The notes below the pieces were generated by a model. It was not told the origin of the DNA. It worked only from the letters and a program-made list of their open reading frames with translations, and made no database searches. From the NCBI GenBank assembly GCA_973895155.1, contig OZ316893.1, forward strand, positions 9,734,001 through 9,798,000: a stretch of 64,000 bases of DNA, written 5' to 3'. This DNA is from Marsupella aquatica (taxonomy: Eukaryota; Marchantiophyta). Of this stretch, positions 23,201-36,100 are shown one piece after another; position 1 is the stretch's first letter, and each line of letters starts with the position of its first letter. The translations under genes and the position numbers were made by a program.

Positions 23201-26200
23201 ACAGTGGTGTATTCAATCTTTGAAAGACAAGCAGCATGTTTCGGGATCATAAATGAGATTTGACTGCGAGCTAGCTTTGGAGTCGGAATTTAATACCTGA
23301 AGCAAGGTTGACCGCTGATGCTCCACATATCTTCCCTTTTCCTTGTTACTAAATAACACGATATTCACGCCAATTACTGTTAGATGTACAGAAGAGGATG
23401 ACCGAAACAGCATGACTTAGTGCCCGGAAGCACAATTGAGCCCGGAAGCACAATTGAGCATTGTCGATCTGGTCACAGTGACTAGCAAAATCTATGAAAG
23501 CTATTGGGAACATCTGTTAGATATTGCCGTGATCATATCCTTTCTCACTAACTAGAAATTTAAAAGAATGTAGCGAAAGCGACGAGCATACAATTGTACA
23601 TAATTATGGGAGTCGATTATGGAGATACCAACAAACTCTAAGGTGGGACGCGCGTACTTGAAATGGATTAAAAAGTGGCCTGTTGTAAAATAAAATTAAA
23701 AATTAAAGGGCCTGTGGTCACTCACTAGAACTGGGTAGATTTGATGACTACCAAATGGGCAGGAAAGTTCACCCCTTGGGCAAGAGTACTAGTTGTGCAA
23801 AGCACTTGTAAATCACACTTCAAGAACAGCCCTTCTACGAGCGCACGATCCGCTGCACCGAGTCCTCCATTGTGATAAGCCACTGCAAACAGCGGGCAGA
23901 TATGAATATCGATATTAACAACTTCCGATTTGCAACTTCGTCCTCGTAATGTCCTGTAGTGCATCCACACACCAATATTAAATTATCGACGACACGAAGC
24001 TCTCTTCTAATGTAGTGAATTACTAATTGTGACCAGAAAACAGACCTCTGAAATTGAGATTAAGCATACTTAATTAACTAGTACTCGTTAGGAAGTTCTT
24101 GCGGTAAAAGATAGCTTTTCTGTTTCGCCAGTCACTAATGAACCCGTGTCTAAGACAACGAATTACCTCCGCTTCGTATGCATGTGGGTATATTTTTGTC
24201 AACTGCTCCGGTAGCAGCCAGCTGCAACCGGTCGAATTGCTCCTGGCTCTTGATGAACGGGTTATGAGCACCAGGTTTGCTTACTGTTTCGGCTAGAATG
24301 AGAGCAGCATCCTGGGCGCCTTTCCGCGTGCAACAAAAGACCAGACTAGGCTTTCCTCCGGAATGTTGAAGGATAACATCTTAAAGAGACGGAGCAAGTC
24401 TGATTTAGAAGACGAGAATTGTGCACTTCAACTGCAAAATAATCCTTAGGTTCCGATAATAGTATACAGCTATCCTAAATGTTTCACTCGCGAACCAGCC
24501 CCAAACAGCTTTTTCAACCTAATGTAGAAGTTTCGGGTTTCATGGAAGGGACAAAAATTAAATGCTTCTTACCATAGAGGAAGTTTTGTAATCTCTGATA
24601 CAACCCATGGCAAGCCAACCGTCAGATTTTGCAGGCTTGAACTCGAACACCGTCCGGCAGTATCGATCAAAAGTTTGTTTTAAGATGGATTCACTCAGTC
24701 CTGGCAGTGAGGTTTCAATTGGTAGATTCTCTGCTTTGACCCGGCCCTCGTTCAGGTGGGAAAGTAGAATTTGGGACAACAGATACGGTCTGTTTGGAGA
24801 TGTTGCCGACTTATTATAACAGACGGCATGCATGGAGCAAGGAGTGGATGAATAATTGAATGACCAGGCTAACGTTACAGCTGCAACTGGTCGTAGTCTA
24901 ACCGTAATTATGATCGATAGGTCTAAAAACGGTAAATGCGTACCTTCTCAAAAAGATAGTCATTCTTGGCTGCACCGTATCCTACACGATCAATACAAAA
25001 TCATTGAAGGAATTTAGTAGAAAACTCATGAGTGGACTGTCTGGTAAATATAAATGGCCGGACAGGAGCGTATCAAATTCAGGGAAGAATGCTGAAATGT
25101 CATTACCAGTTCTGAAATATCGCAAGGCTTTCAATGTCCACAGAAAGTACTGTAAAGAGGGAGGTAACGAAGGAGAGCTCGCCTAATTGTCAAAAGGCTC
25201 TGTCCGATGTGACAAGATTTAGAAGTCTTTATTTGAACCCGAAACAATATTTGGTTAATTTCCGAAACATCATGATCAGCTGTTGCTACAATGTGATATT
25301 CTTTTTAGTGACGCATATCGATAGTGTCTCCAATGGATTAGCGACCCTTTTTTGCAGAAAGCCACAAAGAAGCAAGAATCTGGCTCTCTTGCAACGCGAA
25401 ACTCAAGAAGACTCCCGATATATATCCTAAGCAACATGATCAAGCATGCAAGGACAGTATTGTAGATGTTAATGATATGTGCTCCTTAGAGTATTTCACA
25501 AACGTCTAAATTAGTAAAGATATTAACTAGGAAATGTAAATGGTTCCGTCATTCGGCATAAGAACATTACCGTAAACCTTCGTTATAAGTTTAACAGGAC
25601 GCATTTCTTCTCCGAACCTGCCATTAAGTATTAAGGGCAAGATGTAAACAACTGCAGCTGAATGTCCTTAAGTTTTAAGCCTCATGGACTTTGATATGAC
25701 ATGTAAGGACGCTGGCTGCACAAGAGATGAGAATGAAGGATCTGAGCGACTCGGGGGATCCGTTGTACCCGGATTACAATGCCATCTGACCTGACCTTTT
25801 GATTCCTCGCTGAGGAACTCCGAGCCATTCAGCTGCACCCAGAAACAAGCTTAGAAGCGAAGAGGAAGATAAATGTTTCGAATATGAGAAGTGGAGCTAG
25901 GTACTTCTAATCAGTGTCTGGACTAAAAATCATGCGTACTATTCAGATTGATAGGGAGGAAAGGAATTACGGTAGATTTCGTCTTCATAAGTAGATTTTT
26001 TGGGTAGGGAACTGTGATTTTGTCCGGTCCAAATACTTACCAAGATCTTCGATGTTGGGAATAGTAGCTGAGACAGCCACGAAGCGAATTCTAGCGATTG
26101 GACTAGCCTTCAGCTCCGGGGATCGACACAGCATTTTGATCCTGCTCACAACAGCCTCCAAAGATGCGCCTCGTGAATCGTTGAGTAGGTGGACTTCATC

Positions 26201-27906
26201 GATGAAAACTAAGGCTATGTCTCCAAAAAAGCCTACACCTCCATGATCGCGGTGATTTCTCGTTATAGAATCGAATTTCTGTGGCCATCACGTGACGTTC
26301 ACATTACAGGCACGCGGACGATAAACGACGTCGTGAGAAAGAATTGATTAATTGACTTTCATTACATGTTTGAATTCTTAGTTTGGATGAAATGCATACG
26401 CTCAGTTCAATGCAGTCTACGTTTCGTTCAGAACGGCTTGAGAGAGATGATCGTAACACTCCGTGGTCCCTCGGTCTGTAATTGAAACCTCGCTAGGAAC
26501 ATGTTGACGCAAAGTTTTGACACTGAATTCTGCCTTAGAATCATCTTGACCACGTCGAATCGAACGCATCTCGCGTCTAAAGTTATCAGTGCAGTGAACA
26601 GAGCGAGTTGTATGTCTTAGAATATCTTACTTCAGGAGTGGTCAAGATTACGTCTGTTTCTTGCATCTGGCTAGGCTTCAGGACATCGCTGTCGCCAGTT
26701 AGCTGTTGACAGACTAATCCAAGGCCTTGGCCAAACTTTTCCGTCCATTCGCGGGATTTTTCTTGAACGAGAGCTTTCATCGGAGCGATGTAAACCTGCA
26801 CCAGCGAGGACTTAGGTGAGGTCGGGTCAAAGCGTGAGTACTTTGACCAGAAGGCGATATACGAGCTCGAAACTGAACTCAACCTACTCAATATATAAGA
26901 TGTCAGTTTAAATTGACAAGCTATGTCTGCTTAGGCCTAGGCAGTGTACTGCGCTTGGTAGATCGAACCAGAGTTGCGATGAATTTCAGCAACTAGAATT
27001 AGGAAGGACCTCTTAGTTCAATCCACAGCAATCAAGACCTCCAGCTAGTTTTAGTTGAACAGATTATTCTAAAACTCCAGCTAACATTATTTGGCGCGGC
27101 TCCTGCATCCAATAATCCACTGTGTATCTGCGCGGGATCCAAGAAAATCGTATCCTTGAAAGTAATGAAATGCAAACACCTAAAATCACTTAGAACAATG
27201 AATTTGAAAGAAATTGAGTCAGAGTTACTTTTGAGAGCTAACGACAGGTAACTGGCAGGAGTGAAGGTGTTGTGTTCCATCGATTGAATCTTACAATCTT
27301 TTGACTGCCGCGAGGGTGATTCAAATGACCGGCAGGTGTGAGAGACTTGGAAAGCAGCCGCAAAATGCATAGCTCAAATATCCCCGTTTTTCCACTCCCC
27401 GTTGGTGCAGACACAACCATGTTCTCATCAGACGAATAAGCCTCGGGGAAGCATTCACTTTGAACAGCATTGAAATACCTGATCAGAATAACGCGATATC
27501 ACGCGAAGAATATAAATGTGATTCAAATGCATCATTTCCATTCGAAGGTCTGTCTAGTACACAATTACAGCATTGTCGGTAGGGTCCGAGTCATGTACGA
27601 TCGACATCTGATGATATGTACAGCTCTAGTTACAATATTAACAGGCTTGAGTGAAAAGATGATTAAACAGAAAGAGAAGTTGCTCGATTTTCCAGAAAGC
27701 ATCCTAGATCAACCAGTAGTTCATGGCTATGTATACTTGCCTGTATTTGAACAGAGGCTGAAAAGAATAGGGCAATGACGAGACTGAAACCAATGAATCC
27801 CGATCATGCGGTAGAAGCATCGTCTCAGCGTGCGTAATGTGTGTATATCTACCAAAATCTTCTGTTACCTACAATCGATCGGAACCTGTCCAAAGAACTC
27901 GCCCAT
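17260..27906 (-). CDS. MER3: MER3/HFM1 meiotic DNA helicase (plant RCK family)
   Basis: An SF2 Ski2-like helicase needed in other species for class I crossovers. Exons (minus order): 27906-27869, 27478-27295, 26795-26631, 26278-26041, 25832-25796, 25617-25571, 24981-24944, 24594-24573, 24378-24167, 23882-23726, 23348-23297, 22968-22897, 22535-22496, 22325-22208, 22059-21996, 21776-21693, 21122-20997, 20757-20561, 20346-20158, 20012-19758, 19464-19415, 19298 to about 19175, then 18680-17260. All junctions down to 19298 close in phase. Motifs in order: FNAVQSECF, Walker A SAPTGSGKT, YIAPMKALVQEK, LTTPEKFDS, DEVHLLND, VSATIPN, LVFCCTRKG, GVNFPAHLVVIKSTQ, CGRAGRPQFDDSG. A winged-helix/Sec63-like part with helix-hairpin LKQLPGIG follows. 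The ATG at 27906 gives a short N-terminus, so an upstream exon is possible. The link across 19175-18680 is unresolved. The final exon encodes a 473-residue disordered tail. Confidence 0.92.
17397..17725 (-). repeat. Tandem 165-bp (55-codon) duplication in the last MER3 exon
   Basis: CCGCCGTAGA recurs at 17526 and 17691, exactly 165 bp apart, with the surrounding sequence similar throughout. In the protein the two copies begin TELPxSTAGTSASD and continue through an NxREAxxGGE block. The frame is preserved, so the duplication lengthens the disordered tail without breaking it. Confidence 0.8.
21826..21858. repeat. GAAGT microsatellite in a MER3 intron
   Basis: Seven consecutive GAAGT-type units, one changed to TAAGT, lie directly upstream (in gene direction) of the acceptor of the exon at 21776-21693. 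Confidence 0.9.
23423..23458. repeat. 18-bp perfect tandem duplication in a MER3 intron
   Basis: CCCGGAAGCACAATTGAG occurs twice head to tail with no difference. It is a recent small duplication with no sign of function. Confidence 0.9.
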
Positions 27907-28761
27907 AGAGTTCCTGAGCGAAGCGAGGGAACAAAATTGTTGTCTGTCCGTCCGCAGGGAGAAATCGCAGGAGAAAGCAGAACCGGGCGAGATTAGACTG
28001 ATTCTTAGTTTCTTTCACTTGCTTGTCCCACCACGAGAGCCGGGTGTCCCGATTGCCGCAGAGTCGCTGAAGTGAACTGCAGAAATTGTAGCAGTTAAAA
28101 TGTCAAGTTCGAAGATCACTTAAAGCTCGAAAAGCCCGTGCACAGAGTGTTTGTAAACGTAAGATGTCTGTGCAGAGCGTTGGCAAAATGCTTAAACCTA
28201 GTTAAATTGAATGACACAAAGTATTAGTAGAGCTAAGATGCCTTCGCGGAGCTTGAGAGATGTGTAAATCTACCGTAGTTGCGAACGAATTGATCGAGAC
28301 AGAATGCTAGTAGAGCTAACATTGCTGCGCGGAGCTATGACAAAAAGCTTGAAGCTAGTTGCGAATAAATTGAGCGAATCAAACGAGCTCCCCAAAATGA
28401 ACGAGTGAGAGCGAGCAAGGTAAATCTACTGCTTAGGCTGGACAAGTCGCACCTAATCAGCGGATAGTTTAGAATCATTTGCCGTCGATGTCTCGATTTT
28501 CGACATGATCATTATAACAAGTCAGCCAACTATTGATAATCAAGTTTCCCAAAAATTCTGCCAGCGACTCGATGTGGACAACGGTGATCATGGCTTCATC
28601 AAAACAGAACTTGGCAAATCATTCAGAACGCCTGACTCGCAGAATTCAAACCGTTCTCGCAATTCCTCCTCCATTCCCAATCATGTAAGAAGAAACTGAT
28701 AAATTCCATCATTTCCCACTCCCTGTTTCACGTGAGGCGTAAAATTGAGTGATCAATCTGG
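27907..28761. other. Upstream region of MER3
   Basis: Immediately upstream of the proposed start the reading frame stays open for about 45 codons before a TGA, so an earlier exon could splice here. No TATA box is evident. Around 28130-28400 several near-repeats (GCGGAGCTTGAGA, GTAGAGCTAA and CTAGTTGCGAA types) occur. No gene is supported. Confidence 0.35.
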
Positions 28762-29869
28762 AATCTCAAACCTTAAATCGAAATAATGGCTAACATAAGC
28801 TACTTTCAAGGGCTAGAGTGAAGCCTCTAGGCCATAAAGTCCATATAGGGACAAAGTGACAAAGATGGACTCAAAATTAGTTCCTAGACCCCTTGGCTAA
28901 TAAAATCAGGGAAAATCAGGGGGAAGAGTCGATCTGAGCCGTCTCCATTTCTTATCTCCGGAAATCTCGTCCGTCCATCATAATGGCCAATCTATGGCTC
29001 AAAAGAAAGATCTCAAATAGATCTATGGATGGGTTTTGTCAGTTTTGCAAATGGGTTAATATTTTTCAAATGAAAAATTAAACAAATCCAAACCTTCCTA
29101 GCCGTTGATTTTGTTGATTTTACTATCTTTGCCGTCCATTTTGTAATGCCTCTAGAAATCTTATTCATCCATGTTAGAAGGCGATCTAGGGTGCAAAAGA
29201 AAGATCTCAATGAGATCTACGACCGGGTATTTTTTGTTTTGAGAATGAGTAAATAGTTTTGAATATAAAATTCTATGAACTTTCAAGATTCCAACCATTC
29301 CTCCTCCCCGATCCTGGGTTTCTATGTGCTCTACCCAGCATTAATGGCCGTACAATACGAGAGGTCCTTACATACCGGGAGTTGCGGTTTAACAAGGAAA
29401 TTATCAAGTTAGTTATTAGTCATTATTTATTATATGAAAATTACTTTTTATAAATCTTTGAATTTAAGTTTTAAAATTGGAAATGTAACTAAAACAGTTA
29501 CATAGTGACAATTTTAAGCGTCTTGCTCTTTGCATTTCCAATGTTTTTACTTTTCTTTTTATGGCACGACGTCCCAAAATTTACACCCAAATTGACACAA
29601 ACACGAATGAAAACTATAAGTTTGATTCACAAAACTGATGAATCTTGTTTATTGCAGTTGTTGTTGACGTGGCACGCTGTGGTGCCAGGAATTTTGAAAG
29701 GGACCTCTAGTGGGGTCCGTAAATAAGGACAAAACTGGACTCTAAATAGGGCAAATCTCAAACCTTAAATCTAAATAATGGCTAACATAAGCTACTTTCA
29801 AGGGCTAGAGTGAAGCCTCTAGGCCATAAAGTCCATATAGGAACAAAGTGACAAAGATGGACTCAAAAT
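28762..29869. repeat. Near-identical 116-bp direct repeats flanking about 880 bp
   Basis: 28762-28877 and 29754-29869 are nearly identical (I count two differences). The segment between is A/T-rich with no coding frame and itself contains two related blocks with AAAAGAAAGATCTCAA (near 28998 and 29197). The second 116-bp copy is flanked on both sides by GGACAAAACTGGACTCTAAA. The layout resembles a miniature element with terminal direct repeats, but they do not start TG or end CA and I see no primer site, so a local duplication is equally possible. Confidence 0.6.
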
Positions 29870-31602
29870 AAGGACAAAACTGGACTCTAAATAGGACAAA
29901 GTGGGAGTGAACAGAAAATGGGCAATAAGATAAGCATAGAATTCCTTTTTCTGCAAGATTTTTTTGGGTCTCCATCTCCATTTTTTAATATTTTTCATTT
30001 TTTCAAAGGAGAGCCCAAAACACCCCCACAACACGTCAATGGGGGACAGACACCACCCAGCAGAAGCCCACGGGCCGACCAGGGGTCTTCATCTCCATTT
30101 GAATGGGTAAGAAGGCTAGTGGCAACAATGGTTATATTGATTCCATCTATACTCTATACCGATAGGGTAATGGCAGTCTGGTTGGGGGTTATCAACCTTT
30201 AACATGTGACAAGAAAGTGAAGAAATAACCTATGGCAAGAAAACTAAAAAATATATGGGGAGAACTTTTTTGAGCTTTCCTGGAGCAAAGTTCAGACTAA
30301 AATATATTCTAATTGACAATAGTGTCACTGTTTTATCTTATTTACAATAGGATTGTTTTGTATATGGATGACAAGTTCACTCGCATAACCAAGGTAATCA
30401 TACACCAAAACAGCGGCATATTTGTAAAGAAATACAATAAAAATATTGTCAATACAGTAAATATATTAGAACACATTGAATGGCAATGTAGTTAAAAGCT
30501 TTTAGGTCTTGGCTACGTTTTGGTCAGCTCATTATTTCCCTCAGTACTCTTAGTGCCTAACCTTCTGCCTGCTGGTTTGGCTTGGATTCACCAATAAAGA
30601 TATTCATTGATTTCACTGCATTTTCCTGGCACCAGTAATTGTGCTAGTGAGTGCCACCCCTTAGAGAGATTTGTCCTTTATTCATGGGACGCCTATTTGT
30701 AGGTGCATTTTCCTGGCACTAGTAATGGTGCTAGTGAGTGCCACCCCCTGAAGAGATTTGCCCTGTTTGTAGGTGGCTGAGCTTGACTCATTCCTGGCCC
30801 AAGGTTTAGGGTTTAAGTTTACAAGGTGCTCCCAGTGGAGATTTGGCAGAGTTGGTTTTTGGCTCCTAGGGTTCTTTTTTCCTTTGTCTCTGCCACTGGT
30901 TTTCATGGCAGGGTGATTTGAATTCATCACCAATAAAAAAAAACAATATGGTCTGAACTGCAAAGCCAATATTAATCCAATATTGGTACAAACCCAATCA
31001 TGCTCTAGACAGGCTCGTGTGTATGTAATAAGTATCATTTTGGTTCCCAGAAGTCCTAGAGTTGGTAACTCATGAATTTTGACCTCCACAAATTTTGGCC
31101 ATAAGTGATAGCCTTAAAATAAAGACTTAGCTTTGCTCCACTGGCACACAAAAGTCCAAATTTAAAGCTGATTTTATTTGGATGTGAGAAAGTTATGTCA
31201 AATCCCAAGGCAAAAGGCTATCTAAATTCCAAAATATGCAATCTCACTCAGTCTTATCTTTTCGTGATCTGTTTATGCAATGTCATTCTGGCTGGAAAGC
31301 TTCCCTGGGCATTCGATAATGTTGACATTTTTTACTAAAGTTCATATGGACCTAAAGTTGTGATTGTGCACATTTTTCACTCCCAACCTGCAAGCATTCT
31401 CTTTGCAAACTGCAACACTCATTGAAATCTAGTTGCCAGGCATTGTTAACTCCCTTAGTGTCCAATTGTCTGGCCCTTTCAGGCCCTCTCTCTTCTGCTC
31501 AACATTTTTGCTCAACATCTCTTACTACAACAAGCTATCTAATGATGCCATATTCAAATCTTAATACACTACTATGATCTAGAGTGAAGCCTCTACACTA
31601 TT
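29870..31602. other. Intergenic AT-rich DNA with one 86-bp tandem duplication
   Basis: At 30618-30703 and 30704 to about 30776 two diverged copies of GCATTTTCCTGGCACYAGTA and following sequence lie head to tail, both containing GTGCTAGTGAGTGCCACCCC. Otherwise no gene, RNA or transposon end is recognisable. Confidence 0.45.
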
Positions 31603-31945
31603 AGATATTGCTCTAGTCTTGTGATTCATGAGCTAACTACAGTTAGGCTAACTTGGGTTAGGACTTAGCTAATGTTAGCGGAAGTGCTGTTGTGTATATA
31701 GCCAGGGCTGATACCAGACCCTGGTGGAATTTAGGCTCATTGTTACAGAGCTAGTTGAGAGATAGGGAGAGCTTGTGATGTGGATGCTTGGTATGGCCGG
31801 TCGACCTAGAGTGCAGTAAAGCTCTTGTGTGTTCCCTTGGACGTAGCTTCATGTGGAGGTGAACCACGTATCTCTCTGTGTCGACTCTTGTGCATTTGAT
31901 GGTTTATGGGCTTGCCGTTGCAAATGTCGCCTATGCTCAACGTAT
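31603..31945 (+). mobile_element. Solo LTR remnant related to the copia LTRs at 43.9 and 51.5 kb
   Basis: Compared with the inverted copia LTR, this stretch keeps the same blocks in the same order: TTGCTCTAGTCTTGTGA, CAGTTAGGCTAAC, TTAGCTAATGTTAGC, TGTATATAGCCAGGGCT, CTCATTGTTACAGAGC, GGACGTAGCTTCATGTGG, AGGTGAACCACGTA, GTGTCGACT, and near the end TTGCAAATG then CTCAAC. It is well diverged and lies opposite in orientation to the full copia element. No internal copia sequence follows, so it looks like a solo LTR or a truncated relic. Confidence 0.7.
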
Positions 31946-33193
31946 ACTTGATCAAGGGCACAACTGGAACTTGAAAGACATTCATATTCATCATTTTTTA
32001 ATGAGTTTATAAGGGAACCTCAAAGCTGAGAAATAAATGACAATGACCTTAGCCATAAAATAATGGTCATAACTTTTTCACAAGGTTATGTAATTTTTGT
32101 TTTTGTTTTTTTCTTTCACTGGTAATTGCATATGATAAAAAAAAGTTTTGGAGTATGAATTTAGTGGTCAGTAACTTTTTGTGTTCTTAACTTGTAGCTA
32201 GGGAGTTAAGGATTGTGGCTTCGAGACACTGTGAATTTAGTGGTCAATAACTTTTTGTGTTCTTAACTTGTAACGAGGGAGTTAAGGTTCATCAGATTAT
32301 GGCTTCAAGACACCCTATTTTTGAGCAAAGCTCACACACCATTTCTAAAGCTCACGAATTCGTGGGGTTGTCCCTCTTTTTTTCTGCCCTTGATGGCTTG
32401 TTGCCTTCTGGCCTGCTTGTTTCCCCCATCCCTGGAGGTTCATGCCAGCATATTTTATAAGGATTCCACTTTTTAGCCAGAGTGGCAAATGTAAAGTGTG
32501 TGAGGAAAAAGATGCTCAGAAGATTCCCTATTCAATTATTGTCCTAACCATCAGATCTCCCTAGATTTAAGGTAGTCTGTTAGATTCTGGCTAATGGGGC
32601 CTGGGATTAAGTGAAACACTGGCTAATGAAACAGCAAAATAGTAGCCAATTTTCACCAAAAGTGGCAAAAGTTTTTTGGGGAGATGGAATCTAGCGAATT
32701 TTTGTCACCAAAAAAAACACTGGTTCAAGCGGAAAAAAAGCAAAATTTAAATTTAAACAAGAAAAAACTCACAAATTCAGGCTAGTACTATGCAACGCAA
32801 TGGCGCGAGGCTAGTGAAACATAAATGTTGAAATTCTGGACGCCCTATTATTGCATATAGTAATTACGGTCCCACTCCAAAACCCAAATTCACTCTGGTA
32901 CAGTACCGTAACCCTACTCTTGTAAATAACCGCTGTGTTTACTTACTGTACATGCGAATTGTTTCCCGCCTCCATCGCTCATGTGCACTGTCTGGAAGAA
33001 ACTGCGGAACAACTCCTTTCGCGAACGTACAGCAGCAGTGCAAAGAACGGCAGCGAAGAACGATCGATCGACCGGTTGATCATCGAATTCCTCGACAGCC
33101 TGAACTTCTGAGAGGTGCTCGATCGAAGAAGTTGAAGAAGTAGATTACGCAGAAGAAGGAGAAGAAGGAGAAGCAGGTGAAGAAGCGGTCGAG
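31946..33193. other. Intergenic DNA upstream of CCT6, with a LINE tail relic and CCT6 leader
   Basis: A short duplication (GTCARTAACTTTTTGTGTTC, then TTAACTTGTA) occurs near 32165 and 32240. At about 32367-32460 the text GGCCTGCTTGTTTCCCCCAT and neighbours resembles the 3' tail of the LINE at 5000-5050, so a 3' LINE scrap is likely. The last 60 bp before ATG 33194 are GA-rich (GAAGAAGGAG repeats), a plausible CCT6 leader. No TATA box is obvious. Confidence 0.4.
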
Positions 33194-36100
33194 ATGTCGA
33201 TCAGAGTGGTGAATCCGAATGCGGAAGTTTTAAATAAGTCGGCCGCTCTGGCTATGATGATCAATGCGGCCAAGGGCTTACAGGAGGTTCTCAAGACCAA
33301 TCTCGGTCCCAAAGGAACCATCAAAATGTGAGATCCTCGATTCTTCATATCACCACACGGCTCTGAGCTACTCTTCCTCGCGTTCAACGTTTTGGTCTAC
33401 ACGCACGGAGAAATGTTCTTGAGGATGGAGCCCTTTAAAAGTGTTAGGGATGATCGGAAGATACATCGACCTTTGAGAATGTTGGCTGGCTTGCTTGCTT
33501 TTGTGGTGTCAGCCGCTGAGGTGTGGTGCGGTGAGGTTTTGCGTGTTTGTTACGGAGGTGCAGGTTTTAGAGGGTTTAGTCGACGTTTCCCAAGGCATTG
33601 TTGTGGATCTTACTATTGTTGGTATTTCTGCGAGTCTTATTCTCATAGGACTATTTGCTCATGTTCAGGCTGGTGGGAGGCTCTGGGGACATCAAACTAA
33701 CGAAAGATGGCAACACTCTTCTCAAGGAAATGGTAAGTTGAGTTGTGTTTCCTTCGAATGTGGTGGAGGACTCGGTTGAATCGTGCGATTCTCAATTTTG
33801 ATCTTGCCTGGTCCAATGTTTGTTCCGTCATCTTGTTTGGAATTGTCGGCCCAGGTGGAATTGAGCTGACAGTTTTGTTGTTTGAGCTCTGTAGCAAATT
33901 CAGAACCCGACGGCCATTATGATAGCCCGTACAGCAGTGGCTCAAGATGATATCAGTGGAGATGGAACGACTTCTACGGTCCTCATGATCGGAGAGCTGA
34001 TGAAGCAGTCCGAGCGTTTCATTGCCGAAGGTCCTTATCGAATTGTTGGATGTTCTGACTGCCGCGTTTCATGGACTCATAGGATTTTATGCCTGGATCA
34101 TTATTAGATTGACTTAAGGATGGTCTTTTTCTAATTCTAGTTATTCTACACCGTACTGCCGTCGAGCTCAAACGTACAGTTCGGTGTGTGGTCCCTCATC
34201 ATTTGTCAGTCTAACTCGACGACCAGAACGAAAATCAGCCTATGTTTAAGAATGCATATCACAGTAGCGGTGATAGAATTCTCCACCACCGCTTCACTAG
34301 TTTGGTCACCTGCATTTAATGAGCTTGATTGAATGGCCTGAATATGCGGGTGGATATGCCCTGGATTGGGATATATATAACTCTGTTTGCCAATTTTCAG
34401 GCATGCACCCTCGTCTTCTTGTTGATGGATTTGAAATCGCCAAGAAAGCCACTCTAGAGTTTCTTGAGGAATTCAAGACCCCTGTTACTGTTGGGAACAC
34501 CCCTGATAAGGAGATTATACTTATGGTGGCTCGGACCGCCCTTAGAACCAAGGTAAGCACCTATCCTATCACCTTTCAGCGTTCCCATTAGGACTTGGAA
34601 ATTTCCGGGTATCTTTATCCACAGTCAGTTGTTTGAACTTTTCATGCACGGTAGACAGCCGTGCCCTTCTCCTTGATTGGTCTGTTTCATCAGTTTCCTA
34701 TTGGATACTTTTCTGAACCGATTAAGCATCTGTGAGTGTTAGTGGAAAGAATTTGAGTGATTTTCTTTCTGTTGTTAGTAATTTGCCCTAATTGGTGCGT
34801 GCTAAATTTGAACTCCAAATTGTACTCCATACTTTTCCGGGCAGGGCAAGATCCTAACAGATATCACTGTCTGCTTCATGGTTTCTACAGCTTTATGAAG
34901 AACTAGCCGATCAACTCACGGATATTGTAGTCAAGGCTGTAAGACACCACTCTACACAGAATAATGTGCACTTACATATTAGCATCAGGTCGTTTACAGA
35001 TCTTAATGATGTGTCCTTAAGGAATGTGCATTCGTTTCACCCCCATTGCACCGTGCTTTGTTTATTCATCTAAGTATTTGAGTATACACTTCCATGTAAT
35101 ATATATGGAAATTCAACAGTACTGCAAAATTTAGTGTATGCCTTACTACGAGGTGGGCTACACAGTTTAACTTAATAACACGAACCAGCGTGTCTGTTTT
35201 GTGTTTCAGGTTTTCTGCATAAGGAAGCCGGAAGAACCTATTGACCTGTTTATGGTTGAGATCATGCACATGCGACACAAAATGGATACTGATACTCGAC
35301 TGGTAAGAGATCCATTCCACCGCACTCGTTTTATCTCAAGAATATCGTGCAGCAGCAGCTTATATGTGTCGTGTGCGATTATGACAGATGTTTTGAAAGT
35401 TGCGTGTTAATAGTCTTGTCCATCAACAGATACACGGTCGTCACATTTTAAAATTAGTGTCAGCTACTGACGGCTCCGGTACCCAGGATGGTTACAGTTC
35501 AGCGAAAGTGCTCACCGGCTTCTAGAACGTCACTAAGCGACTTCTTTTATGAATTGAACTAAGTGGACTTACCATCGTCTGATTTATCGTAGACTTGATA
35601 AAGTGATATAATATGTTTAGGCAATCGAGAAAGTTAAGAGCGCAAGATGTTTGCAATTCTAACTTTTCGGTTTGGTGGCTAAGAAAGTTGGCTAGGACTG
35701 TGCTCCCCACCCTCCTTCCTTCTCTGGCATGGGCTGGTCCCTCAAGGAAAGTCATGTTCTCAGTCCAAGCTATTATCTATGCCCTGCGCAGGTGGAGGGT
35801 TTGGTCCTTGACCACGGGGCTCGGCATCCAGATATGAAGAAGAGTGTGGAAAATTGCTATATTCTAACTCTCAATGTCTCCCTGGAGTATGAGAAGAGGT
35901 AAGGGCCATTCTGTCTATGGTTTATGGCACAACCTTTTAGAGCTTATTCTGGGAAGGGGTAGGATTATCGATACATTTTGTCAGTGAAAGTATCAGATTG
36001 TTTCTTCAATTACAGTTTACCTTTTTTGGTCGAAGGTTGATGTTGTTAGTCGTGTCTGAGCCTGTGGCAGTGAGGTCAATGCGGGATTTTTTTATCATGA

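Noticed and set aside
33392-33779. Plus-strand ORFs within CCT6 intron 1
   Set aside because: Lie mostly between exon 1 (ends 33327) and exon 2 (starts 33669); no similarity, no splice support.
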